The notes under the pieces: generated by a model
Seen by the model: the letters and a program-made list of their open reading frames with translations, nothing else
Database searches by the model: none
What the model was told of the DNA's origin: nothing
Assembly: GCF_021390535.1 (NCBI RefSeq)
Contig: NZ_JAJUXG010000009.1
Coordinates: forward strand, 310,001 to 374,000
Length of the DNA: 64,000 nt
Source of the DNA: Dyadobacter sp. CY312
GTDB lineage: Bacteria; Bacteroidota; Bacteroidia; Cytophagales; Spirosomataceae
Direction: 5' to 3'
Position numbers and translations under genes: made by a program
In this document: positions 53,432-63,264 of the stretch, piece by piece
How the letters are laid out: each line of letters opens with the position of its first letter
Position numbering within the stretch: the stretch's first letter is position 1

Positions 53432-56194
53432 TTATTCAAAAGCTCTTGTAAGAATTTCTGCCTGCTCTTTTGAATGGATTTTGGAGAATCCGGTCGAAGG
53501 TGAAGCACTCGACTCACGAGCAATCACTTGCAATGGATTAGCACCTTTGTACATTCTCAGCATGAAAGTCCAGCCTCCCATATTAAACGGCTCTTCCTGT
53601 ACCCAATAAACCTTTGCGTTTTTGTATTTACTCAAATGCGCATCAATCTGGCTCTGTGGGAAAGGATGCATTTGTTCCAAACGAATGATGGCAACGTCAT
53701 CACGTTTCTCCGCCTGCTGCTTTTCATATAGCTCATAGTACAGCTTTCCGGTACACAGAAGAACCTTTTTAACTTTTTTCGGATCAGCATAGCTATCACC
53801 TATTGTCTCCTGGAAACTACCGTTAACAAGGCTGTCGATAGGAGAAACACAAAGTGGATGGCGCAACATCGACTTAGGCGACATGATGATCAATGGCTTT
53901 CTGAACTGAGATTTCAGCTGACGGCGCATAATATGGAAAAAGTTAGCCGGCGTAGTAACGTTGGCAACGATCATATTATAATTTGCCGAAAGTTGCAGAT
54001 ATCTTTCAGGACGTGCATTCGAGTGTTCTGGTCCTTGGCCCTCATAACCGTGTGGTAACAGCATTACCAATCCATTCCAACGATCCCATTTTGTTTCGCT
54101 TGAAGAAATGAACTGATCAATCACAACCTGAGCACCATTGGCAAAATCACCAAATTGTGCTTCCCAGATTACCAAAGCTTTTGGATTAGCCATGGAGTAT
54201 CCAAACTCAAAGCCTAGTACCGCGTACTCAGACAAAAGCGAGTTATAGATCATAAATGGTCCCTGGCCTTCTTCAATATGTGCAAGACTATTGTAAGAAT
54301 AATTCGTTTCCACATCGTGCAAAACAGCATGACGGTGAGAGAACGTACCACGCTGTACATCCTGGCCGCTTAAACGTACAATATTACCTTCGGCTAAAAG
54401 AGAACCATAAGCAAGCAATTCAGCTGTTGCCCAGTTTACCTCCTTTTTATCAAAGATCATTTGCTCACGATCCTTGAGCAATTTATCAATCTGCTTAAGC
54501 CTTGTGAAACCCTCAGGTGTTTTAATTAGCGCCTTCCCTACTTTTTCGAGAATTTCCAAAGGAACACCTGTCTCCACAGATTTTTCAAAATCTGCGGCAA
54601 CAGCCTTGCGAAGCGTATGCCAATCCTGTTCAAGCTTAGGCATGATGTAAGGAAGCGCTTTCTGCTTCACCATGTCAAGGCGTTCCTGCAGTAGCTGCTT
54701 GAACTCCTTATCCATATTTACAGCAAGCTGTGCATCCACATCACCACGTTCTACCAGCACTTTCTGGTAAATCTCACGAGGGTTCAAATGGTTTTCAATA
54801 GCCTTGTATAATACAGGCTGCGTAAATTTCGGTTCGTCTGCTTCGTTGTGTCCGTGACGACGGTAGCAGACCATATCAATAAATATGTCCTTATTAAACT
54901 TCTGACGATACTCAACCGCCAGGCGCATACAGAACACCACCGATTCCGGATCATCTCCATTTACGTGAAGTACAGGCGCATCTACGATCTTAGCAATATC
55001 CGTACAGTAAATACTAGATCTTGCGTCTTCAAAGTCCGTAGTAAAACCAACCTGGTTGTTTATTACAAAATGAATTGTTCCGCCAGTGTAGTATCCGTTC
55101 AAACCAGACATCTGAGTAACCTCATACACAATTCCCTGGCCTGCAACCGCGGCATCACCATGAATAAGGATAGGAAGTACACGGTCGTAATCGCTTTCAT
55201 ACATTGCATCGGCACGAGCCCGTATGTAACCTTCAACAACCGGATTTACAGCTTCCAGGTGAGACGGGTTCGGCGCCAATTTCAAATGCACCTTTTGTCC
55301 GTTTTCGGCAGTAATCTGGCTCGCAAATCCCATATGGTATTTCACGTCACCATCTCCCCAAACCTGATCCGGCAAATTTCCTTCAAACTCATTGAAAATT
55401 TGTCCGTAGGTTTTCTGCATCACATTGGCAAGTACATTCAGACGTCCTCTGTGTGCCATCCCGATCATAACCTCCGCAACGCCCATTTCCGCAGCCTTGT
55501 TAATCAGCGCGTCCAATGCAGGTATTGTGGTCTCTCCACCTTCCAGCGAGAATCTTTTCTGCCCCAGATATTTGGTGTGCAGGAAGTTTTCGAAAACGAC
55601 AGCTTCATTCAATTTGGAAAGAATATGCTTTTTCTCTTCGATAGAGAATTTCATATCCAATGCTTCCTTTTCTATCTTTTTACGAAGCCAGCTTTTTTGC
55701 TCTCTGTCGCGTATATACAGGTATTCAAAACCGATATTTTTTGTATATATAGTTTTCAGCGAATCCACAATCTCCCGAAGAGACGCCGGACGGCCAAAAA
55801 CTTCCACACCTGCCTCAAAAACAGAATCAAGATCTTCTATACCCAAATTGAAATCCGTAATTTCAAGTTGCGGCTGACGATCTTTTCTCTTTTTAATTGG
55901 GTTCGTAGTGGCCAAAAGGTGCCCTCTTGACCTATAACCACGAATAAGATGAACCACTTCCATTTCCTTCCGGATACGAGCTGGATCAACCTTCCCTGCA
56001 GTAGCAGATTCCTTACCATTGACCGCACCATTTGTGTGTCCATTACCCGTTTCTGGGTACTTTTGAGAGAAATCATATCCCTCAAAAAACTTTTGCCAGC
56101 CTTCGTCTACCGAAGCTGAATCTTGCTTATAGGAATTATATAAATCCTCAATATAAGCGCCGTCGGAATTTGCTATATACGTGTATTTATCCAT
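53432..56194 (-). CDS. sucA: 2-oxoglutarate dehydrogenase E1
   Basis: This 920-residue thiamine diphosphate-dependent E1 decarboxylates 2-oxoglutarate and succinylates the lipoyl group of E2. The landmarks are the short N-terminal domain (YIEDLYNSYKQDSASVDEGW), EMVHLIRGYRSRGHLLA-like EVVHLIRGYRSRGHL, GMAHRGRLNVLANV, IHGDAAVAGQGIVYE and HRHAVLHD. I start at the ATG at 56194 rather than the adjacent GTG. The frame is intact to the stop. A strong -7 match lies 29 bases upstream. Confidence 0.96.
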   Translation of the reverse strand: MDKYTYIANSDGAYIEDLYNSYKQDSASVDEGWQKFFEGYDFSQKYPETGNGHTNGAVNGKESATAGKVDPARIRKEMEVVHLIRGYRSRGHLLATTNPIKKRKDRQPQLEITDFNLGIEDLDSVFEAGVEVFGRPASLREIVDSLKTIYTKNIGFEYLYIRDREQKSWLRKKIEKEALDMKFSIEEKKHILSKLNEAVVFENFLHTKYLGQKRFSLEGGETTIPALDALINKAAEMGVAEVMIGMAHRGRLNVLANVMQKTYGQIFNEFEGNLPDQVWGDGDVKYHMGFASQITAENGQKVHLKLAPNPSHLEAVNPVVEGYIRARADAMYESDYDRVLPILIHGDAAVAGQGIVYEVTQMSGLNGYYTGGTIHFVINNQVGFTTDFEDARSSIYCTDIAKIVDAPVLHVNGDDPESVVFCMRLAVEYRQKFNKDIFIDMVCYRRHGHNEADEPKFTQPVLYKAIENHLNPREIYQKVLVERGDVDAQLAVNMDKEFKQLLQERLDMVKQKALPYIMPKLEQDWHTLRKAVAADFEKSVETGVPLEILEKVGKALIKTPEGFTRLKQIDKLLKDREQMIFDKKEVNWATAELLAYGSLLAEGNIVRLSGQDVQRGTFSHRHAVLHDVETNYSYNSLAHIEEGQGPFMIYNSLLSEYAVLGFEFGYSMANPKALVIWEAQFGDFANGAQVVIDQFISSSETKWDRWNGLVMLLPHGYEGQGPEHSNARPERYLQLSANYNMIVANVTTPANFFHIMRRQLKSQFRKPLIIMSPKSMLRHPLCVSPIDSLVNGSFQETIGDSYADPKKVKKVLLCTGKLYYELYEKQQAEKRDDVAIIRLEQMHPFPQSQIDAHLSKYKNAKVYWVQEEPFNMGGWTFMLRMYKGANPLQVIARESSASPSTGFSKIHSKEQAEILTRAFE

Positions 56195-56222
56195 CACAAA
56201 TGTGATTATTTCATTTACCGGA

Positions 56223-56230
56223 CAAAGTTA
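56223..56230 (-). promoter_or_regulatory. Candidate -7 element of sucA-sucB
   Basis: The minus strand reads taactttg, an exact TAnnTTTG match, 28 bases upstream of the sucA ATG. A TTTG lies 15 bases further upstream (56246-56249), closer than usual for a -33 element. Confidence 0.45.
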
Positions 56231-56304
56231 AGAGACTTATGTAAACAAAACACATAAAACTGCCTATTAACTTTACCCAAAACTATACTCATTTTAACAT
56301 ATAC

Positions 56305-57225
56305 TTAATACTTCTGAAAACCGTTGGGATTCGGAACAAATTTCAACATCAGCTCGTGTACTCCCTGCGGTCCTGTGTAAGTGGTAAAGATTTGCTCCAC
56401 CTGCTTGGAATTATAAAAATAACCGAGCCTCACATTTTTTCCGACCTGAACTTCTCCTGAAATTTGTAGAAAATTGATGCCAGAATTTGAAAATGCGTTG
56501 GCCCCTCCACCCATACGATATGAAGCGCCTATGCCTACCTTTTCACTAAACCAGACCCGGGCACCTAAATCAAGACGAAGTTTATGGTCCTTTTCCTGTA
56601 CAACCAGCGCATGAGGCAACAGCATAATATCCTCTGCCAAATCATAACTTCCACCCGTCATAATATATAATGGTCGGCGGTAAAATGCACCAATTACCTG
56701 ATCACCAAAACTGTGGGATAAAACCTCAGGTTTTGAAACTCCGAAATAAAATTGTTCAGAACGAAGCCATGCACCTACACCAAAACTACCCAAAGCGCGG
56801 TTGTAGCTCCTCGAAGAAAAGTCAGAAACCGGAAGAACATTGATCCCGCCTTGCCCTCCGAAAGACAATTTCCATACATCCGAGATTCCCAGGTGATACG
56901 CGAAACTTGCGGAAAGAGCTGTGGTAGTGAAGTAACTGGTCTGGTCATTTAGCGCCTGAAAACCTGCACCAAATTTCCCATTCCCAAACGAACCGTCCGC
57001 AGCAAAGGTCTGGCTTGACGGAGAATTTTGAATATTGAACCACTTCCGGCGGAACATTGCAGTCATGTTGAAAGTCTCCCTGGCACCTGTAAAAGCTGGA
57101 TTAATCGCCATCGGATTTTGCACATACTGTTCAAATAGCACTTCTCTCTGTCCAAAGCTGTAATCGTAAGTCAGGAAAAACAGGGATACAAAAAGTAACT
57201 TCTTCAGGTGGCAGTGCTTTATCAT
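56305..57225 (-). CDS. PorP/SprF family type IX secretion protein
   Basis: This 306-residue outer-membrane beta-barrel has a signal peptide (MIKHCHLKKLLFVSLFFLTYDYSFG) followed by the family motif QYVQNPMAINPAFTGARE. The PorP/SprF family takes part in type IX secretion and gliding, where it works with PorK/L/M/N-type proteins or attaches to type B C-terminal-domain substrates. No other T9SS gene is next to it, so it is one of the orphan copies common in the phylum. The C-terminus (NVRLGYFYNSKQV, then GVHELMLKFVPN) is family-like. Confidence 0.93.
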   Translation of the reverse strand: MIKHCHLKKLLFVSLFFLTYDYSFGQREVLFEQYVQNPMAINPAFTGARETFNMTAMFRRKWFNIQNSPSSQTFAADGSFGNGKFGAGFQALNDQTSYFTTTALSASFAYHLGISDVWKLSFGGQGGINVLPVSDFSSRSYNRALGSFGVGAWLRSEQFYFGVSKPEVLSHSFGDQVIGAFYRRPLYIMTGGSYDLAEDIMLLPHALVVQEKDHKLRLDLGARVWFSEKVGIGASYRMGGGANAFSNSGINFLQISGEVQVGKNVRLGYFYNSKQVEQIFTTYTGPQGVHELMLKFVPNPNGFQKY

Positions 57226-57331
57226 TTCTTAATATTGTTCGTAATTCAAAGTAATCATCATTAAAAATGGCACGGGACTAATCCCCTGCCATTTCAAGCC
57301 ATTGCGAGTTTACATCTTTTGGCTAAAATCA

Positions 57332-60300
57332 TTAAAAATCATATCCCAGTGTAAAGTACGGAATCGCTTTGTTTGTTGATCCGTTATCAACTCCCCAGGC
57401 ATAGTCAAACTTCACATAGAAGCCAAATAATGTCGTTCTTGCTCCTACTCCGTATCCTGACAGGTAAGGATTTTTATACGTAGTTACAGTTGCGCGGTAG
57501 GTGTCTCCATCAGCACCGATAATGGTGGTGTTTAAACTACTGTTCTCGCTGAACGGACCTTTACCAGTCCATGCAGTACCGATGTCCCCAAAGCCAACCA
57601 CCTGGAAATTTCTAAGGAAACTGGACGTAATTGAACCCCGGTAAAGGTATTTAATCAGCGGAATTCTGAGTTCGGCATTCAGTAACATATAACTTGTACC
57701 CGACAATCTGTTCAGATTAAAGCCTCTCAGATTGGTCGCAAAATCGGCAAAGAAGATATCACGGTTGTCAACACCAGGACCAAAAGCAAGCGCATCATTC
57801 TGAGCACGGCCGTCTTTTTTATTACCGATCCAATTCTCCATTCCACCCATGATGTTTTGCTTCGGCGCTTTTCCGGCAGAGTGACTTCCGGAAGCACGTA
57901 TGGCGAGAATCAGGTCTCTGTGAATTTTTTGGTAATGACGAAAATCAAGACTCAGGCGATTGAAACTCTCATTGGAAGATGTTAACCCGGCCTGCATATC
58001 AAAACGTATCTTGAAACGCGTTCCTTCCATCATATTCATCCCATTCACCTTCGTATTATCGAATACATATTCGCTTCGAAGTCCTCCATAATTAGACGTC
58101 AGGTCAGGGTTTTGAAGAATTACCATATCAATCAGCCTCGTTGAACTAAACATCGGGGACAAAGTAATACGGCTTGTATTTGAGAATGGATAGGAAGCAG
58201 AAAAAGTCACCTGATTGTAACGGTATTTCTGCGGGTAGTTCTCCACATTCGCATAGAGCGCTCTTCTGTCTATCCGAAGACCAAAATCTATCCGATAAGT
58301 GTTGTTGTTGTACTCAGCAAACAGATCACTATTTCTAAAATTGGAGGAGATAAAGAATCCTGCTTTGATAACGTGGTTTTCGAGAAGGTCATTCATAGAT
58401 AGCGACTGAGCGTACCCAAAACCTCTGATCGGATCAACTCTCCAATCGGAGGTTGCGTCATTTGTAATGAACAGCCCTTTGTAAGGATATGGCCCTTTGA
58501 TACTGATATTTTCTCTGGTAGGTTTCGTTCTGGACAAAACTCCCGCTGTTCCGGAAAGTGCGCCACGACGCTGCCTCGACTCGAATCCTTTCAAGACATC
58601 TTCGTCAAACTGATAATTGTCCGTATCCACCTCACCTTCCTTCAACACCAACGCAGGAGCAACTGTTTGTTTTGCGGCATTGGTATCGGGAATTGCGGCC
58701 GTCGCATCAGGAGTACCGGCTGCGGGTGCATCAATGGAACCGAGCGCCGGAGTATTTAATGCGGCATTTGTGTCAAATCCGTTTTTCAATGCCACAGTAT
58801 TGTGCCCATCATATAAATAAGTATATGCCAAAGCTCCGCCCGACTTAACATGAACATCAGCACTTTTTATACTATGTATGTAATTAGTTAGCTGCGTGCT
58901 ACCTTCCGAGGCCCTGGTCAGTTTGAACACATTGGATACTCCCTTACCATCTGAAAGATAAAATACTTCATTTGCGTCCGCATAAATTGGAGCAACTTTT
59001 GTCTTACCATCTCCTTTAAGCAGCAACTTCACCTCACCGGTTTTCGGTGTACCGTCGTGTTCAAAGAGGGATATGGGGCTATTGATCGTTTTGTAGTCTC
59101 CTTTTGTGGTTCCCAAAGAATCCACTGGTCTGTTAGAGGCAAATACCAGCTTTCTTGAAGAGCCCTGAATAAAACGCGGAGAAAAATCGTCGAAAAGATC
59201 ACTTGTGAGCGGCAAAGCTGACGCCCTTGCCACACTAATCAGATAAATATCGTTTCTTCCGGCCCTATCCCCACTCACAGCCAGCATGGTACCATCATGA
59301 GATACGTCCATATCCACGATCTGGTCCAACCCTCTGATGTTCTTCCTCAATTTCACCTTCACTTTTTTGGTACCAATGTTCTCGTAAACGTACAAATTCT
59401 TACGTCCGCTTTCCGAAGCCATGATAAAAAGTGTATTATTCTTTGCCCAACCCAAAAGTGGAGGCTGGCTGCTCATCTTGGAACCGATCTGGTCTGATTT
59501 ACCCTGACGTATAACTTTTTTGGAACCCGTCTCACTGTCAACAACGTATACCCGGTAACGGCTGTTTTTGATTTCACTAACAGCAGTAAACTTTTTGTCC
59601 TGAGAAATCTTGACAACAGCTCCCGCTTCCGCACCGTTGTATTCATTCAATTTGATTTTCCAGCTGGGCTGCGCCTCGGTATAATGCTGTTCTGCATTTT
59701 TATTCTGATCAAGATAATAGGCTCTCCAATCACGTAGAAAACGATTGTAAGAGGGAACTCCAAGTGTACTCGTAATACTTGTCTGCTCCGTACGTATGAT
59801 TCGGGTCAGGTTTAATATGTCCGATATTTTGTCTTTACCGTAGCGCTCTGCAATGTAATTCCAAATTGAATGACCTATCAGTTTAGCATCATTTCCTGAA
59901 AGCAAGGTGGGTTTTCTGACATTGCGGTTTTTGAAAAAATCACGCATGTAATCGTTCAACTCCGGCGACCAGCCTTCCGAAATATAGGCAGCAGTTCCTG
60001 ACATAAACCATTCCGGCAAAGTCAAAAGCAACGAGCTTTGAAGGGCCTCTTTCATGTTTCCGCCGTACAGCATGTCGTATACAAAAAGTAAACTCACATC
60101 GTTCACCAGCTTTTTGCGGAAACCAATCTGATCACCTGTGTAGGCAATCTCTACTCTGGATTGAGCAAGATCGAGCTTCTCGTCATCACGATTATCCATC
60201 GTAGACAAACCCATGTTACTCTGTTCGAGCTCTGCGGGAGAATTGTATAGAAATATTTTAACGCGGTTATAGGGAGTCCAGCCTAGTACGTCAGTTATTT

Positions 60301-60541
60301 TATCGAACTCACTTTCAGCATACTGGGCGGTAAGTTTCGCTAGATCAGCCCCACCCTGGTAATGATAAATCTCGAAATTGGTGGTCTTGAAGATTTTCCA
60401 GTTGAAGGTTTTATATTGGACACGGTTTTTGCCAAAGGTTTCCTGAGATGGATATCTCTGAGCCGATGCGTCCGTATTCAACCCCAAAATCGCTATAAGA
60501 TTTACTGGTACGGCTAATAAAAATAGAAATTTTATCTTCAT
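57332..60541 (-). CDS. Large secreted protein: pseudo-peptidase domain, beta-propeller and Omp85-like barrel
   Basis: This 1069-residue protein has a signal peptide (MKIKFLFLLAVPVNLIAIL). Residues about 30-290 resemble peptidase MA-like gluzincins in overall pattern (LPEWFMSGTAAYISEGW), but the HExxH zinc motif expected before that segment is missing (here LFVYDMLYG). A TolB/WD40-type propeller (about 310-600; DMSHDGTMLAVSGD-like MDVSHDGTMLAVSGDRAG) follows, then a low-complexity Ala/Pro linker. The last ~370 residues look like a BamA/TamA-type beta-barrel with C-terminal GVGARTTLFGFYVKFDYAWG. It is often annotated as TolB-like translocation protein. The function is unknown. Confidence 0.82.
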   Translation of the reverse strand: MKIKFLFLLAVPVNLIAILGLNTDASAQRYPSQETFGKNRVQYKTFNWKIFKTTNFEIYHYQGGADLAKLTAQYAESEFDKITDVLGWTPYNRVKIFLYNSPAELEQSNMGLSTMDNRDDEKLDLAQSRVEIAYTGDQIGFRKKLVNDVSLLFVYDMLYGGNMKEALQSSLLLTLPEWFMSGTAAYISEGWSPELNDYMRDFFKNRNVRKPTLLSGNDAKLIGHSIWNYIAERYGKDKISDILNLTRIIRTEQTSITSTLGVPSYNRFLRDWRAYYLDQNKNAEQHYTEAQPSWKIKLNEYNGAEAGAVVKISQDKKFTAVSEIKNSRYRVYVVDSETGSKKVIRQGKSDQIGSKMSSQPPLLGWAKNNTLFIMASESGRKNLYVYENIGTKKVKVKLRKNIRGLDQIVDMDVSHDGTMLAVSGDRAGRNDIYLISVARASALPLTSDLFDDFSPRFIQGSSRKLVFASNRPVDSLGTTKGDYKTINSPISLFEHDGTPKTGEVKLLLKGDGKTKVAPIYADANEVFYLSDGKGVSNVFKLTRASEGSTQLTNYIHSIKSADVHVKSGGALAYTYLYDGHNTVALKNGFDTNAALNTPALGSIDAPAAGTPDATAAIPDTNAAKQTVAPALVLKEGEVDTDNYQFDEDVLKGFESRQRRGALSGTAGVLSRTKPTRENISIKGPYPYKGLFITNDATSDWRVDPIRGFGYAQSLSMNDLLENHVIKAGFFISSNFRNSDLFAEYNNNTYRIDFGLRIDRRALYANVENYPQKYRYNQVTFSASYPFSNTSRITLSPMFSSTRLIDMVILQNPDLTSNYGGLRSEYVFDNTKVNGMNMMEGTRFKIRFDMQAGLTSSNESFNRLSLDFRHYQKIHRDLILAIRASGSHSAGKAPKQNIMGGMENWIGNKKDGRAQNDALAFGPGVDNRDIFFADFATNLRGFNLNRLSGTSYMLLNAELRIPLIKYLYRGSITSSFLRNFQVVGFGDIGTAWTGKGPFSENSSLNTTIIGADGDTYRATVTTYKNPYLSGYGVGARTTLFGFYVKFDYAWGVDNGSTNKAIPYFTLGYDF

Positions 60542-60558
60542 AAATACTTAGGCTTACT

Positions 60559-61635
60559 TCAATGGAAATATAACGAAAAATACCGCTGAATATTCACTAA
60601 CGGATTCAATTCTTTATTGTTTTCCAAATGTTCGATAAACTGGTTTGCAAAAAAGGGCGCCAGAGTGACTCCTTTTGTTCCTAAACCATTAAAAATACAC
60701 ACATTCTGACGAACCGGATGCGTACCGATAAGCGGTCTGCGGTCCTTGACAGAGGGTCTTATTCCTGCGGTTTCTGCGGTAATTTTATATGGAATTTTTA
60801 AAAGCATTTTCAATTTTTCTTCAAGCTCCGCCGTTGCCTCGTGCGTCACAGCCCAGTCCAATTTATCCCAGGAATACGTTGCACCAACCTTCGCTTTGTT
60901 TTTAACAACGGGCAGAATAAATATGCCCTGGTTCACAACACAGGGCTCCATTTCCTGTTCCGTTTCTATTTCGAGCAACTGACCTTTAACAGGCGCAAAC
61001 GGAAGCCAGTCGAAAACCGGGTCACTCACAGCCGCAAAACCCTGACATAAAATGATTCTTCCATACCTGTTGCCATTCCATTCTACAACAGAACCGGAAA
61101 GATTCAGATGATGAAAATCAAAAGTGGCTTCAATGTAACGATTGGTTTGGGTAAAATGGGCCTTACTTTTATCAAGTAACAATGGCAGATCCACCCAGCC
61201 TGCTCCAATTACTTCCAAACCACCAAACTCCATATTGATATACGAAGCAATACGATCCTGCTTCTCACCTCCACCTATATAACCTGCAATTGCTTCATCC
61301 GCGGATTGAGCAATGTAATTGTTTTGCTCTTCTACCGACCTATAGGGTCTGTACACAGATAATGGATAAAAAAAATGCGCATCCAGCCGGTCTTCCAATT
61401 CAGTATAGAATTTCTTCGCATATGGAAAAAGGTCGTCGGCAAGCCAGGTTTTAACCAGTTTTCTTCCGGTAAGCGGATTTAAAATTCCGGCAGCAACCCT
61501 TGAAGAGCTCGGTGCCGATGAACTACCAACGATGTGAAATGTTTTGCCGGCTTTTTCCAGATGCCAGGCAACAGACAATCCACCTATGCCATGGCCAATG
61601 ACCAGGTAATCAAAATCAGGAGCTATTTCACTCAT
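60559..61635 (-). CDS. FAD-dependent amino acid oxidase-like oxidoreductase
   Basis: This 358-residue flavoprotein has the N-terminal FAD-binding GxGxxG (DYLVIGHGIGGLSVAWHL) and a DAO-type substrate domain. It shows RVAAGILNPLTGRKLVKTW and ends with LGTKGVTLAPFFANQFIEHL. It resembles glycine oxidase/DadA and the C-terminal half of MnmC, but no substrate can be named. It overlaps the end of cmk by 4 bases (ATGA), so translation is probably coupled. Confidence 0.85.
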   Translation of the reverse strand: MSEIAPDFDYLVIGHGIGGLSVAWHLEKAGKTFHIVGSSSAPSSSRVAAGILNPLTGRKLVKTWLADDLFPYAKKFYTELEDRLDAHFFYPLSVYRPYRSVEEQNNYIAQSADEAIAGYIGGGEKQDRIASYINMEFGGLEVIGAGWVDLPLLLDKSKAHFTQTNRYIEATFDFHHLNLSGSVVEWNGNRYGRIILCQGFAAVSDPVFDWLPFAPVKGQLLEIETEQEMEPCVVNQGIFILPVVKNKAKVGATYSWDKLDWAVTHEATAELEEKLKMLLKIPYKITAETAGIRPSVKDRRPLIGTHPVRQNVCIFNGLGTKGVTLAPFFANQFIEHLENNKELNPLVNIQRYFSLYFH

Positions 61636-62345
61636 TTAGTTCTGTTTATTTCCCGACTACGAAGTGAAGATGTAATGCGGGCATCTGCCAATCTTACGAC
61701 AAGCTCAACCTGTTCGTCGAGTGTCATTAATGAGTTATCGATGTAAACGGCATCTGCTGCTTGCCTCAACGGACTTTCAGCACGGTGGGTGTCTATATGA
61801 TCACGCATCTTAAGATTTTCAGCGATCTCTGCCAGACCAATCAGCTCTCCCTTTTCCATGAGTTCCTGTTGCCTGCGCTGCGCGCGTATCAAAGGATCGG
61901 CAGTCATGAAAATTTTGAGTTCTGCCTGTGGAAAAACGACTGTTCCAATATCACGGCCATCCATTACAATGCCACGTGCCCTTCCCATTCGCTGCTGCTG
62001 CGCAACCAGTGCATGCCTTACTTCCGCAATAGCACTTACATCACTTACTTTTTCAGATACGTACATCTTTCTGATCTCATCCTCTACATTGAGACCATTC
62101 AGGTACGTATCGTTTCTTCCAAGTTCCGGATGTCTTCTAAATGAAATCTGGATTTGAGCAAGCGCATTTTCAACCTCTTTGGGATTGGTACCACTGATGT
62201 GATTCTGGATAAAATATAATGTAACTGCCCTATACATTGCACCGGTGTCTATATAGGGGTAATTAAGTTGCTTGGCAACCAGTTTGGCAGTTGTGCTTTT
62301 ACCACAGCTGGAGTAACCATCGATAGCAACAATTATTTTTGGCAT
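61632..62345 (-). CDS. cmk: Cytidylate kinase
   Basis: This 237-residue CMP kinase phosphorylates (d)CMP. It has the P-loop GYSSCGKST (residues 10-18), the CMP-binding DTGAMYRAVTL and DGRDIGTVVFPQAELKIF. I use the ATG at 62345 because it gives the standard MPKIIVAIDG start; the frame is open to 62375. It heads a probable operon with the FAD oxidoreductase and the large Omp85-like protein. Confidence 0.95.
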   Translation of the reverse strand: MPKIIVAIDGYSSCGKSTTAKLVAKQLNYPYIDTGAMYRAVTLYFIQNHISGTNPKEVENALAQIQISFRRHPELGRNDTYLNGLNVEDEIRKMYVSEKVSDVSAIAEVRHALVAQQQRMGRARGIVMDGRDIGTVVFPQAELKIFMTADPLIRAQRRQQELMEKGELIGLAEIAENLKMRDHIDTHRAESPLRQAADAVYIDNSLMTLDEQVELVVRLADARITSSLRSREINRTK

Positions 62346-62517
62346 AAAAGTCTGGCAATTTAACCGGGCCATCATGAGGCCTCATATAAAATTAAATGTG
62401 CAGAACGGATGCTAAATTATATTACCAAACAAGTATTTGTCTGCATCACAGACAGTTCGGCTTTTGATCTATAAAACACAGAATTCAACACGCTCATACG
62501 CATGTTGCAAAAATAGA

Positions 62518-62525
62518 GGAAAGTC
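62518..62525 (-). promoter_or_regulatory. Candidate -7 element of the cmk operon
   Basis: The minus strand reads tatttttg, an exact TAnnTTTG match, about 173 bases upstream of cmk. The remaining gap 62346-62615 holds no gene that I can see. Confidence 0.35.
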
Positions 62526-62615
62526 CAATCTACCGAAGACTTTTTTTTAATTAATGAAAAATTGCCTCAATACTGCCAGTCGGGTTACCAGGCACAATTA
62601 CTAAAGTTACCTATT

Positions 62616-63209
62616 TTACTTTTCACTTTCTTCAAGCAGAAATACTACAAGGCTCCTGGCTCCATGCGCACCTATCACGAGTGATTGCTCAATATCCGCC
62701 GTTTTCGAGGGACCCGAAATAAAACATCCCCAACCAGTGGTATCTGCTAATATCTTGTAAGCATCATGCATATTACCTACGATGCTTTTGCGTGGAATTA
62801 CAAACGCAAGATTTTGAGTAATAAATGGTAATGCGCGATGTGGCAAATGGTTATCCGAAATCCAGATCGCCCCATTTTCTGCCACACCAAATTCTGCCCT
62901 TAGTATCGCCAATTCGATTGTTTCCAGGTCATGCGGATCTGATATATTCAGACTAAAATCTGCCCAATCCGAAAGTTCAGGAATGGTGGTAGCGCGATTT
63001 ACCACGCCGGCATACATTTCCTTTACCTTTTGTCTTAAATCATCGGGATTCGAGACAACAATTACTTCTGTATATACCGCTGCCAGCGATTCTGTAAACT
63101 TCGTCTCGGTATCAATAAAGTTACTGTCGAAATCGATCTTCTCAGGCAACAATGTTTCTGCCGGTTTGTTCAGCCTGATCTGCTTAAGTATTTTCTCCCT
63201 TGCACTCAT
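62616..63209 (-). CDS. lutC: LutC/YkgG family lactate utilization protein
   Basis: This 197-residue protein consists of an LUD domain. Its landmarks are the N-terminal SAREKILKQIRLNKP, the central AEFGVAENGAIWI and the C-terminal TKTADIEQSLVIGAHGARSL-like SKTADIEQSLVIGAHGARS. Together with LutA and LutB it forms an iron-sulfur L-lactate oxidation complex. It lies 55 bases downstream of lutB on the same strand. Confidence 0.93.
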   Translation of the reverse strand: MSAREKILKQIRLNKPAETLLPEKIDFDSNFIDTETKFTESLAAVYTEVIVVSNPDDLRQKVKEMYAGVVNRATTIPELSDWADFSLNISDPHDLETIELAILRAEFGVAENGAIWISDNHLPHRALPFITQNLAFVIPRKSIVGNMHDAYKILADTTGWGCFISGPSKTADIEQSLVIGAHGARSLVVFLLEESEK

Positions 63210-63264
63210 TTATATATCAGATAATTCACGCATAACGTGATGCAAATTAAAATTTAATATCAAC

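Noticed and set aside
54848-55930. 360-residue open frame on the plus strand
   Set aside because: It lies entirely inside sucA on the other strand, has no recognisable domain, and its residue pattern is that of an antisense shadow of the well-supported E1 gene.
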